DNA from: Temnothorax longispinosus
Lineage: Eukaryota > Arthropoda > Insecta > Hymenoptera > Formicidae
Length of the DNA: 64,000 nt
Assembly (NCBI RefSeq): GCF_030848805.1
Contig: NC_092362.1
Span: forward strand, 11,326,157-11,390,156
Direction of reading: 5' to 3'
The stretch's first letter is position 1. Each line of letters opens with the position of its first letter. This document shows positions 22,848 to 33,246 of this stretch, in pieces. A model generated the notes under the pieces. That model was given only the letters and a program-made list of their open reading frames with translations, was not told the DNA's origin and did no database searches. A program made the position numbers and the translations under genes.

Positions 22848-23259
22848 AAGTCTTCTCTTTGGTAATTAATACCGAGCACAACTGTAAATCGGTATATCAG
22901 ATCACGCAATTAGTTTAAAGCAAAGGGTTACGAATCCGTTTGACTCGACACGCGTGACTTGTCACGACAAAAGACCGATGCGTAATGAACGCACGCTCGC
23001 TCGAGAACAATCACGCTTCCGTGAAGAACCCGGAAGTCGGGTAGCGCTACATGGCTGCGCCGCTGCGCGCGCAACAATTTCTATGTTACTATGGGCCCGC
23101 ATTGGTCCCGCTAGAGCTTTTTACGGACTCAGTTGGTGACTCGAAAATTACAACAGATGGCAGCACACCACTGTTCTCATGTCGATACAGCGCGGTATTT
23201 CAAACAAACTATAAATTAAAAATATTTTCGTAACATTCTTTGCAGTGTGTGTGGAGATG
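22848..23259. other. Non-repetitive spacer left of the P-like element
   Basis: This is mixed-composition sequence between two mobile elements. The short frames at 22954-23233 show no domain. The last 8 bases, with 23260-23267, contain the insertion target of the P-like element. Nothing else is supported. Confidence 0.45.
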
Positions 23260-23475
23260 GGTATATATAGAGTCCTAGATAATAGAGAAGCGACATTGAA
23301 GGGAATGGTCTGATTGGCTAACTAAATCACGTGATCCAGCGCCATTTTGTTTCTCCCTTATGGTTAAATAAGTGAGGTTAATGCACGTTAGAGGCCTGAG
23401 GTCTACGTGGGCCTGTGCTTTCTCGAGCGGAACGTGCTCTATCCGGTCGTTTTCCTGCGTATTCTCCTATTAATT

Positions 23476-26400
23476 ATGACGTAAGTACTCTCATGTATAT
23501 AAATCTTTATTAAATATAAATTATTCTACTTATTGAAAGGAATATTAAACTTTATTGTTTTTTTATGAGAAACATTCTTTTTTCCTCTTCAGGATAAAGT
23601 GCTGTGTACAAACATGTACAAATATTTATAAAAGTAAGGGACGGAAGATAGGAGACGAGAACAACAACGAAACTCTTATGTTTCATCGTTTTCCTAGAAA
23701 TGAAGGACAGAAAACTAGATGGATTAACAGTATCAGGAATATTAATGGATCTACTTGGGAGCCTAAGGATCCATTGTTTGTGTGCTCTGTAAGCTGCAGT
23801 GTAGCAAATATATACATATACATATATAGCGAAGTCATTTACTGATAGCATGCATATTTTTTCAGGAGCATTTTGACAGGTTTTCTTGGGAGCGTGTTAG
23901 AGAAGATGGTAAGAGGAAACTGAAAATCGGAGCAATTCCTTCAGTTTTCAACGATAGTCTTCCATCGAAGCCATTTAATGAACATACATATTCAATGCCA
24001 TTACAGGACAGAAGTAATATTGCTGCACAATTATCTGTAAGTTTATTATATTAATAAAATTACTTATTTAACTTTTCGAATATTTCTCAATTTATTAAGA
24101 ATACTTGTAAACATTTTTGTAATTAACTTTTTATAAAATATTTGTAGTCAATTAATGAAATATTGTTATTTTATGACATTTTTAACATAATGTTAAAGGT
24201 TAAGAAGAAAAAATTACGTTCGTCATGTGATAATGATCACACATATATATATCGACCAATCTGCTGCAATGATGGAAATGTGCCTGAAATAGTTCAAATA
24301 GAGAATGAAAAGATTGGAGCAGATCCATTACAAACAGAGACAAGCTCCGCTACAATACAGCTCGGATACAATGGTTTAGATGTCTGCACATCAACTGTTA
24401 ATTCTGTGAGTTTTTTTTTAAATATTGTAACGACTTCAGTTCTTGCCTTTATATTCCTGTACCAACACTGTGATATATATCCTGATTAATGATCCTGTAC
24501 AATGATTTGTTCCATACCTGACTACTGAAGCAAGTCTGAAAGATGCTTATTTTGTTCCATTTAATATGTATGCGTTATGTATGTACACATACGCGTACAT
24601 AAGTATATGAATCTACTAGATAGAATAGCATGGGTATCTTTCAGATTTGCTATACTAGTGTAACATGGGACAAATCATTATTTATGGGTGTAGATGAAAA
24701 GAAGGAATAATTTTCAAAATTGTTTATTTTTTTCAGGTTGAAAGAAGTGCTGAAAGCGAAGAGAGTGCTGTACACTCTCATACTATGACACAAGATGATA
24801 CACTTTTGGATTGGCTAAAGGAAGTGAAAAAGGACATCAGTAATCAAACTACGAAAGAGCAAAACACTGACTTAAAAATTACATCTTTAACGGAAGAAAA
24901 TGAGCAACTTAAAAAACGCTTGACAGAACTCGATAAAATTCTGAATAAGATACTTGGACAAAATGAAGTATTGCGTAACAGCAATAAAAATATGTCCAAG
25001 CAATTGGATACTTGGAAAAATATTAAGAAGAGAGAAGAAGGAATATTAACAACTTTTAATAAAGATCAAAGAGAGGCACTCCGGAGAAAGAATTCTCAAG
25101 GTGTAAAATGGGAATCAGCTACGTTGAAGCAGGCCTTAATATTGAAATTGAAATGTGGCTCGTCGGGATATGAAGAAGTGAGAAAACTATTCCCTTTACC
25201 AAGTCTTCGCACTCTACAAAGAAGAACAGAATATATTGAATTCAGACCAGGTATCTTGAATAAAGTTTTTGAGCTCCTTGCAAACGAAATTCACAATCAT
25301 AGAGAAGAGTGGAAAGACTGTGTGTTAGCACTTGACGAAATGTCAATAATACCTGGAGAAGTAATCGATCCTAGTATTAATGAATCTATCGGCAGAGTAA
25401 CGTTTGGGTGTCATGAAGGTTTTGCAAACAAAGCTTTAGTCTTTGTCCTCGGTGGTATTGCTTTTCGGTGGAAGCAATGTATTTGCTATCATTTCACTAG
25501 TTCTAAAACAAAAAGTGCCGAAAATGATGCTACAGGGAAAACATATGTTGAAATAATAAAGAATATTCTAGAATGTGCTGAAACAATTGGACTGCGCGTA
25601 CACTGTGTCATTAGTGATATGGGCTCCGACAACAGGAGCATGTGGAAAATATTCGGTATAATGGCAAATCGAGATAAAGTGATACATGGTATATCTCATC
25701 CTGCTAGACCCTCATCTCAGTTATACATAATGCCGGATGTTCCTCATCTCTTTAAATCTATTAAATCTATGCTCGTAAGCAATAAAGTTATATATCTTCC
25801 AGAAGATGTGATACAGTGTGAAAATCTGCCTTCAAACACAGTTAAAGTGGAACATATTTTAGAGCTTCTTGATACTGAGGCACCTTTAGAACTAAAAGTT
25901 GCTTTTAGGCTGAAAAAAGAGAATTTAGACAAAAAAAATCGATTTAATGGTATGAAGGTTTCAACTGCAAAATCTGTATTCTGCCAACGTACATCTTCTT
26001 GCCTTCAGCTCTTAGCACTTTCAAAAGAAGATCCTTCTTACATCACAACTGCTTGGTTTGTACGTGTCGTCAATCATTGGTTTGACCTAATGACTTCAAG
26101 ACATCACAGTTTAGCACTAAATAAAAGCAACGAAAAAGCTTATGAAGAGGCTATATCTCATCTCAAATTGACTATAAAAATATTTTCTGAAATGCGTGTT
26201 GGGATAGATTCTCGATGGAAACCAGTACAGTGTGGAGTTCTTATTGCCACTAATGCTATTCTAAGTTTACAACATTATTTTCTAAATGAAAGAGGATATA
26301 AATATTTGCTCACTGGAAGATTTACGCAAGATTTCTTGGAAAATATTTTCTCTTGTATAAGATTCCGTCAAGCTGTACCTAATGCTTTGACATTTAAACA

Positions 26401-27070
26401 TCTTTTGAAGACTATCTCAATTGCACAATTTTGTACGGCAAATGCAACAAGCAGTTATGATCAAGACGATGGTGAAATGATTATTAACTTTTTAGATAAT
26501 TCAAACCATGTAAATATGAAAAACATACAGTGCAAAGATCCTAAGTTAAATTTTTCCATTGATATACCTATTGTGGCAGATGAATGCATTGCTTACTTCG
26601 CAACATGGGAGAGAATAATACTATATGATATGGCAGGAAGTGCGGTGCACAGCGTGAAAAATGTATATTCGGTATGCGATATCTGTTATAATGCTTTGTT
26701 AAGGCAAGAAGAAGAGCCGCATCCATATGAACTTTTGACAGAATTAAATGCTTATGGAGATCACTGTTTAACCAAAGTATCTGAGGAAACATTTAAAGCT
26801 ATCTGGAAAGCCGAGTTAACATTCAGACTAGTCAGAGAGAATCTTATGAAAACCAAAAACGTAAATGTTTATGACGTACTCGTAAACTCTTTGCAATATG
26901 TATGGGCATCGTCTGCTGTACCACAATGCCATGATATCACAACTAAAGTATTACGTCGATATTTTACTATAAGGTATAAACAGTTCGGACAGATGAGAAA
27001 GGAAGAGTTAAAAGAACAGGGCAATGTGTTCAGTAGTAAAAGTGTAGCTATGCACAAAATTATAAAGTAG
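23476..27070 (+). CDS. P-element-like transposase with N-terminal THAP domain, predicted 970 aa
   Basis: Five exons are predicted: 23476-23480 (ATGAC), 23593-23788, 23866-24036, 24199-24405 and 24737-27070. All introns are GT-AG and all joins keep frame, giving 970 codons. Residues 1-100 form a THAP zinc-binding domain: paired Cys near residues 5-10, Trp in RWINSI, CSEHF at the second half-site, and GAIPSVF as the AVPxxF-type box. Residues about 240-285 are a Leu/Lys-rich likely coiled coil. An RNase-H-like catalytic core follows, with LALDEMSI (Asp393), CVISDMGSDN (Asp487) and MPDVPHLFKSIK (Asp527). TQDFLENIFSCIR near residue 725 supplies the late acidic residue typical of P/THAP9 transposases. 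The enzyme would bind the terminal repeats and cut and paste the element in the nucleus. The start at 23476 is preferred over the internal ATG at 24785 because only it includes the THAP domain. AATAAA lies near 27434. Confidence 0.9.
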
Positions 27071-27472
27071 AAAAGTTTATTTGTTACAACACATTTATTT
27101 TCCTTACAATATCTTTAGTATTATGTTCTAGAGTAATTTATCTCGCATTGTAAAAGGTGAAGATACTTGTTTCGTTGTAAACGTTATAAACCATTACGTT
27201 CATTTATTTTTTATTTTAATGCTAAGATATGTTTAGTTGTATTGTATTTCAATAGATTCTGCAATACGCTGTGATAGTAATAACGTTATAAATTACGTCC
27301 ATTTGACTTGTATTTTAATGCTAAAATATGTTTACATGTACTTCAATACATTCTGCAGTATTAATATACGCTGTGATAGTAATTACGCTATGATTTTCAT
27401 AAGAAAGTAAAGCATGTAAAAAAAGTTGAAGAAATAAAAGTATATTTACAATTTATTAAAAATGTATGTTTT

Positions 27473-27531
27473 CACACACACACACACATACACGCACACG
27501 CGCACGCACGCGCACACACACACACACACAC
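27473..27531. repeat. CA/CG dinucleotide microsatellite
   Basis: An interrupted (CA)n tract with several CG steps lies between the two convergent genes of the P-like element. No coding role. Confidence 0.9.
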
Positions 27532-27540
27532 AAAAAGATC

Positions 27541-27621
27541 CCAGGTAGCAGAGCGACGTCAAATTACGTATTAATAACGTCTCTAACGTCATTAAGTTTT
27601 AAACGTCATCCTGCTACCTGG
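27541..27621. repeat. Inverted repeat enclosing five ACGT motifs
   Basis: CCAGGTAGCAG (27541-27551) and CTGCTACCTGG (27611-27621) are perfect inverted repeats. Between them are five ACGT cores (GACGTCA, TACGTA, AACGTC, AACGTCA, AACGTCA). It lies in the intergenic space between the convergent transposase and THAP genes. It could be a small hairpin MITE, a regulatory site or part of the element's 3' regions. The structure is certain, the role is not. Confidence 0.7.
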
Positions 27622-27820
27622 AATAATATTACATGATATATCGTATATATAAATAAATCTTATAAGTATTACAAATTTGTGTCACAATGATAGGAAGATG
27701 AACAGAAATACCTATTCTGGCAACATCATACAATTAATATGTGAAAAATAATGCATTCTTAATTGCTTACTTCCATTATGCTGATTAAATTTGTTACGGT
27801 GCATTGTATTCACTTTGTAC

Positions 27821-28518
27821 TTACATATTGGATGAAGCGAGTAGAATTACATTTTCACAGATCTGTACTTTTTGTCTCAATAATGTCTTTAACTCTTTAT
27901 TATTGTCGACAGTAATACGTAATAATTCCTTTTTCTTATTAATACGGGCTTTCTGAAGTTCGGATTCAACTAACAGCATTCCCAACTTTTTCCAAACTTC
28001 TTTCCTCTCTTCATTTTCTCTTTCAATACAAGATTTCAGCTGTTTTGATACATAAGCTAGTTTTAAAAGAGGACCTTCGTCTCGATGAGTTGAAAACAGT
28101 ACGAAGCATACGTTCTTCACGTAATCTTCTGGTCGAGTTTGAAGAAACACAGTAGGGATAGCAGATAACTTCAAACATTTTCGATTGGAATTTTTTTCCC
28201 ATTGATGCTCTTCGAAATGCAACTTACATAAAATTTACATTAATTATGACAAGTTTAGTTTTTTATAATAATTAAATTAATACAAAGCCTGCCATGCTGA
28301 TTAACGTGAACAAAAATTTAATACTCTGTTAAAAAAATACATACCTCACAAAGATACTTTTCTTCCATTAAATAATAACTTTCATTGCTCTTAGTGCCTT
28401 GTACAATTTCATTACTCCATATTTTTTTCAGTACCTGATCTTTCGGTAACTTGAATAGTTGAAATATATTCCCCTCTGATGTTGTTGAGCATGACAAAGC
28501 AACACATTTTCTTGCCAT
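27821..28518 (-). CDS. THAP-domain protein, predicted 191 aa, second gene of the P-like element
   Basis: Two exons on the minus strand are predicted: 28518-28345 (58 codons, from ATG) and 28222-27821 (133 codons plus stop). They are joined across a 122-bp GT-AG intron. The product has a full THAP signature in residues 1-85: Cys5-x4-Cys10, FKLP, Trp in KKIWSNEI, CELHF at the second zinc half-site, and SAIPTVF. The rest (about residues 100-190) is Lys/Glu/Leu-rich and probably helical or coiled. There is no catalytic domain. The intron splits the Cys-x/x-His pair in phase 0, exactly where an intron splits the transposase THAP domain, which suggests the two arose by duplication. The gene lies within the terminal repeats and is transcribed inward from the right end. 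A role as repressor or DNA-binding accessory of transposition is inference. Confidence 0.75.
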
Positions 28519-28859
28519 TGTAACTATAAAATAATAAATTCATTATTTTCTATAAGAGAAACAAAATATTTAAAATAATAAATATCCTTATAAAATATTT
28601 ACATCTTATCCTCCTTACTTACATTTTTCTTTTTATCTTTATAGGTTGTCCTCGTCGTTTTACTTTTTGCCAATTCCAATACATGGATGAGCGTCCAAAT
28701 TATCACGTCATTTTACGCTAACCTGGTTTAACTAGGACTCTAACCTGCTTTGACGTCTTCTCCTATTCCATATAGAGAAACAAAATGGCGACTTTATCGA
28801 TATATCGCACCTATCGATTTCAATGTCGCTTCTCTATTATCTAGGACTCTAGGTATATA

Positions 28860-30067
28860 GTATCGGTATTGTTAAATTGATTATCAATTTAATTATGTAC
28901 GTTTCAGTTTCAGACTGCGTTTCAAGATTGAAAGTACGGCGCGTGTAGTTGACGAAGCGAAAGAATATACTTACACGAAAAATTGTTACTATATAGGTGA
29001 ACAAAATTCAGCCTGACCGTATTTGGCAGTTTAATTTGATGAAAATATTAATTTTATGAAATTACCAGGAAAATTACATAAAAGTTTATTTAAAATTTTA
29101 ATTGATATACAAACATGAAACTTTCCTACACAGTATAAATAATAAATATAATTAATAGAATAAGTTTATTAAAGAAGCATCACGAATTAAAATATTTATC
29201 CTTTATTTGTTCTTAAAAAAAATTTCTTATGTCATTTATGATTAAAAAATATATATATAATTGATGCATGATTATTAACACCGAGATTAACACAGAATCT
29301 GATTGCGTCAAAAAGTTGCAACTTTATACACATATACCATTCAGAATTTATGAATTATTTTTTAATTCTGTATTCGAAATTAAGGGTTTTTTTTTAAATA
29401 ACCGCAATATTAATCGGATGGCAAAGTTAATTAAAAATAGCGGATATTAAAAATAAAAATAATAGAATTTTTACTTTTGATATCCGGCCGCTATATGGCT
29501 CCGACATTTTGAATTTATCAACTAAATTTAACATCAGATTAATATTTAGCAACCTGAAAAACTCTTAAGTTTGAATAACAAAAAAAAATTTCATAGTTTC
29601 TTAATTAATGGCCTATGTAAGTCGCAACTTTGATGCAATAGACTCTATGTTAATCATCAATATCTTTTTAACTACAATTGACATAACAAATTTCTTTTAA
29701 TGGCTGAAAGTCTTAACAATTAACATACTTAATTTTGATTGCAATATAACTTCTCTAACACGTCACGCGAAGTTCTCAACTTAGAGATCAGTGCTCTGAT
29801 TCTATAACTATTAACAACAATTCATTATCATTATATTGTCGTTGCGCAGCTTTTTTATCATATATTATATCTGCACAACGATAATATAACGATGATAACA
29901 AAACTGTAGTTATAAGAGTTACAGAATATAGCCTTAACCGCGACTTATCGATTGTTAGCGACTTCGTCCGAAAATGACCTGCTTTATCTTAAGAACGTAG
30001 TTACTGCATTGGCCGCTACGAAAATCATGGTATGGCGCTGAAACCAGTGAGAAATGCTGGTCTCGTC
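28860..30067. other. AT-rich intergenic DNA with one hairpin
   Basis: No coding region is supported. At about 29791-29932 a hairpin with arms of about 50 bp is visible: TTATCATTATATTGTCGTTG on the left, with an imperfect complement around ACAACGATAATATAACGATG on the right. It may be a MITE or the end of the adjacent CACTA-like relic. Confidence 0.5.
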
Positions 30068-30928
30068 TCAACGCGGACCTTTGGCTATCTGTCTATTAAT
30101 CTGTGATTTGACGTTGTTGTAAAGATTGCGGTGAGAGCATCTGTAGACAAATCTGTTTTCTAACGCTTTATTAGCAGCAACTTTCCGCTCACCAAAAAAA
30201 AGTAATATTATTAATGATTTTTGCATTAGCAGTAAAGCGCTTTGTATAAAATACACTCTCGCAGAATTCATTAACTACATTAGGAATAGAAAAAGGACGA
30301 GGTTCATATTTGTATGACAATCGTTGCAGAGTTTTTTTAGTCATTTGTTGTGCAGCACCCTTTGGACCATTCAATGCGCGTTTTAAAAAAAAAATATTTC
30401 TCTCAAAAGCAACAGCGGAAGTTGTCCAGAGAAGCCCTGAACGTCGTACACTTTCAACTAAATGTAATAAATTATGAACGTTAAAAGTCATAGCTTCCAT
30501 ACCATAAAGTTGTTCAAATTTGGCAACGAATATCTTAGGTCTTTTTTGCATTTATCAAGTTCAGCCTCAGTTATAAATTCCTTTGATAAAGCATACATAA
30601 AATTTACAAATAACGCATAATATTCCATTATCTCATTTGATAATATATCGCGAAGAATAGGAATGCTGTAATAAAACAACCACGCTTTCCATTGCGCAGC
30701 TTTCCATTTTTATTGGATAATTTTTCCGGTAATCGATAAAGATCTCAAGGAGGTTTCACGAGAAGCGAAAGGTGGTCAATTTGCCTTCGTAGTGATGGTG
30801 TCAATAGCTTCAACCATAAATCCCACAATTGTACAGTCACTCTTAAAATTCCATTATGCATTGAATCGAGGACAAAACTCCAGACCATGTCTAAAGTAGT
30901 CAGTTTACAAAACGCTGATCGATCCTTT
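30068..30928 (-). pseudogene. CACTA-like (EnSpm-type) transposase relic, C-terminal half
   Basis: Frames on the minus strand give GVKDRSAFCKL and FVLDSMHNGILRVTVQLW (about 30928-30840), KNGKLRNGKRGCFITA-type sequence (about 30700) and LYGMEAMTFNVHNLLHLVES (about 30500). ALNGPKGAAQQMTKKTLQRL follows at about 30360. The order 'GxKGRS...DxMHxxxLGV...YNxHxLxHL' is the usual C-terminal half of insect CACTA-like transposases (family knowledge). Several frameshifts and stops separate the pieces. The upstream part continues beyond the BEL/Pao insertion at 39155-39240. Confidence 0.7.
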
Positions 30929-30933
30929 ACTCC

Positions 30934-31248
30934 TGTTCGGCGTATCGCCTTGTAAATAGTATAGTTACTTCATGTTCATGTATTCATTTATCGTTTATAC
31001 TTAGTTGCATAAGTCGTTTGTAATTCTCGCGCGAAACGTCGGCGGATCGCGATCAGCCAAATCATGCGACTCACCTGTCGTTGCTGCCATCGCCCATCCG
31101 CCGACGGTATCCACCCCCCCCCCCCCGGAAAGGGAACAACTACTCGCCCGCAGCGACATGTTCCAGGACCGCGGGGAGAAGACACTCATCGTCAAATAGT
31201 CGGAGAGGACACACCTCTCATCAGAACTTATCGTCAAGCCGCCGTGCG

Positions 31249-31282
<34 letters not shown>

Positions 31283-31673
31283 TCTAAGAGCCGTCTTACG
31301 GCACACGTTCGCCGGGCAAAACGCATCACGGAATCGCCTTTGCCGCCTTGCTCAACCGGGAGTGCGCACGTCTCCTACTGCTTTCTTCCTGCCTGCTCTA
31401 TCGCTTGCTCTCCACCGTTTGCTTGCTTGCACGAGTTTTGCTATCGCATGCCGAACGAGACCCACGGAGCGGCCAAGTTCAGGGGACAGGACGAGGATTG
31501 GCAGAATCGCGGGGACGACGGCCGACACGGTGAGTCGCTTCGCTTAATATTTCGTTGCATGCGTTTCTGCTTTCGCGTTAAACATTTGATAGTAGTGAGG
31601 GGAAAGCGACAACCCCCCTCTGGTCCTTCGAGTATCGCAAATCTTGCCTCCGGGGCGAAACTATCCCCGTTCA
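30934..31673 (+). repeat. 5' LTR of the BEL/Pao element
   Basis: Begins TGTTCGGCGTATCGCC and ends CCCCGTTCA. It contains a polycytosine tract near 31112-31127 and a (CA)n tract at about 31251-31280. Open frames inside it are not supported as genes. Confidence 0.92.
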
Positions 31674-31692
31674 TTGGTCCTTCGAGCCGGAT
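31674..31692 (+). other. Primer-binding site
   Basis: TTGGTCCTTCGAGCCGGAT follows the 5' LTR directly. It starts with TGG (complement of a tRNA 3' CCA) after one base, as expected for the minus-strand primer site. The tRNA species is not determined. Confidence 0.6.
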
Positions 31693-31774
31693 TTCGCGTT
31701 AGAAAATTGCCGCCGACCTTTCGCTCACGTCGCATTATTCCTTAACTTGTTAATTTTTGCACATTCTTGTAATT

Positions 31775-32245
31775 GCGCATCGCGATAACACGTGGCGCGC
31801 GGTAGCCTCTCGCGATATCTTTCGTTCGCAATTCTTAATTCGCGACGAGAATAGCGCGTGAAATTCTCGCTGTCGCAACCATGCTATCGTCGTTATATGC
31901 CTTTGTCGTGAATACGCTTAATTGTTCGTTCTTATAATCGCGAGACGCAATAACGCGCGGCGTGTTAAAATCTTTAGTCTCGCGCGATATCTTTCGTTCG
32001 CAATTCTTAATTCGCAGCGAGAATACTCGCGTGAACTTCTCGCTCGTCGTAACACGTTCTTCGCATTTATTCGCTGTTATTCGCATTAACGCGAATTGCA
32101 ATAACGCGTGGCGTGTTAATAGCGTAATTAATTCGCGACAAGAATACTCGCGTGAATCCACGATCTCGCGCGATATCTCTCGCTCGCAATTCTCTCGCTC
32201 GTTGTAACACGTTTCATCGCCGTTATTTGTACTAATCGTAAATTG
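31775..32245. repeat. Three tandem repeats in the BEL/Pao leader
   Basis: Copies begin near 31781, 31946 and 32096. Each carries GCAATAACGCGTGGCGTGTTA or a variant, then TCTCGCGCGATATCT, TTCGCAATTCTTAATTCGC and GAGAATACTCGCGTGAA. The period is about 150-165 bp. They lie in the 1.57 kb untranslated leader between primer site and ATG and may be packaging, promoter or insulator-like repeats. Confidence 0.7.
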
Positions 32246-33246
32246 CACAATTGACGCGGTAATTAGTTAAAGCCCGTCATTGTTAACATAGAAACCGAAA
32301 TATTCAGATCTCGAATATTCTCGGGCAAGCCATACGTTTTCGCCGCGCCGTTGACGGCCTTGACGCTCGGTCACGGGCCGGCAGCGTATATACACATTTT
32401 TTCTACATAAGCTCGCGCTCCATAATAACGCGCTACATTATTTTCGCTGTTGCTGGGTGTGTTTCGGCCAGACTCGAAATACATATTGAAAACACATACT
32501 GAATATATTCGATCGTTGGAATTCTCGCAAACATAATTGCCACCGATCGAATATACTGTTCGCCGGCACTGGTTCCCGGTATATAATATATTGTAGCACT
32601 CAAGGTAATCTTGTTAAAGATTATAATTACAATTATAATCACAATTGCAAAAGAAGTTGGCGTAATTGATGCTCATGTCGTGGATTATTGCTCGTGTCAT
32701 GTGTGTACTGCTCATGTCGTATACGCTGCTCGTGTCGTAGTTCCGCGCACAACATGTATTGCTGAAAACTTAATCTGAACAAATACTTGAGTGCATTTCT
32801 CGTCGTAACCGGGCACCTGTGCCAACCTAATTGATAATTTTGATCGCTGATACAACTATTTTCTTATTTTTGTACATCCCTTGCAACCCTCTTCCTTGCT
32901 AGCTCTACACTGCATTTGATCCCCTTTTCTTGCGTTCGCCATTGGCTCTTGCGATTAACAAACTTGTCATTTTGCTTGCGCTATTATATCGTGTTTGAAA
33001 AACATTCTATCAGGAATATCGTGCCTTCGCGTAGGAATCCGAATCGAGCCATCCGTTATTTGTCACCTTGGCGAGCGGAACAGTTGTGTTGTTTTTCTGG
33101 CATTCCAAAGTCGAGGCTTTTGTTCTCTAGTGTCTGTCGACATTTCGTGCTAAGTTGAGTTGTCGTTGCTTTGAGTTCACGTGAACCCCCAACCCTGCGC
33201 GCGTGTTCCACTTGTTTGGTTGATTTAGCGTCGTATTCCGATCATC

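Larger units (their letters stand above)
23268..28851 (+). mobile_element. Apparently intact P-like transposon with two genes
   Basis: The element starts TAGAGTCCTAGATAATAGAG and ends with its exact complement. The terminal inverted repeat is 33 bp and perfect. It is flanked by a perfect 8-bp duplication, GGTATATA (23260-23267 and 28852-28859); an 8-bp duplication is the hallmark of P elements. A subterminal 16-bp inverted repeat CGCCATTTTGTTTCTC lies at 23340-23355, with its complement at 28775-28790. The 5584-bp element carries a plus-strand five-exon transposase gene and a convergent minus-strand two-exon THAP gene. Neither has a visible lesion, so the element may be recently active. Confidence 0.92.

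Noticed and set aside
24785..27070. Start of the P-like transposase at ATG 24785
   Set aside because: Upstream exons with GT-AG junctions keep frame and add the THAP domain and linker, so the start at 23476 is preferred.
31001..31702. Several 60-120-codon ORFs inside the BEL/Pao LTRs (also 38462-39187)
   Set aside because: They cross polycytosine and CA repeats and are LTR non-coding sequence duplicated at both ends.
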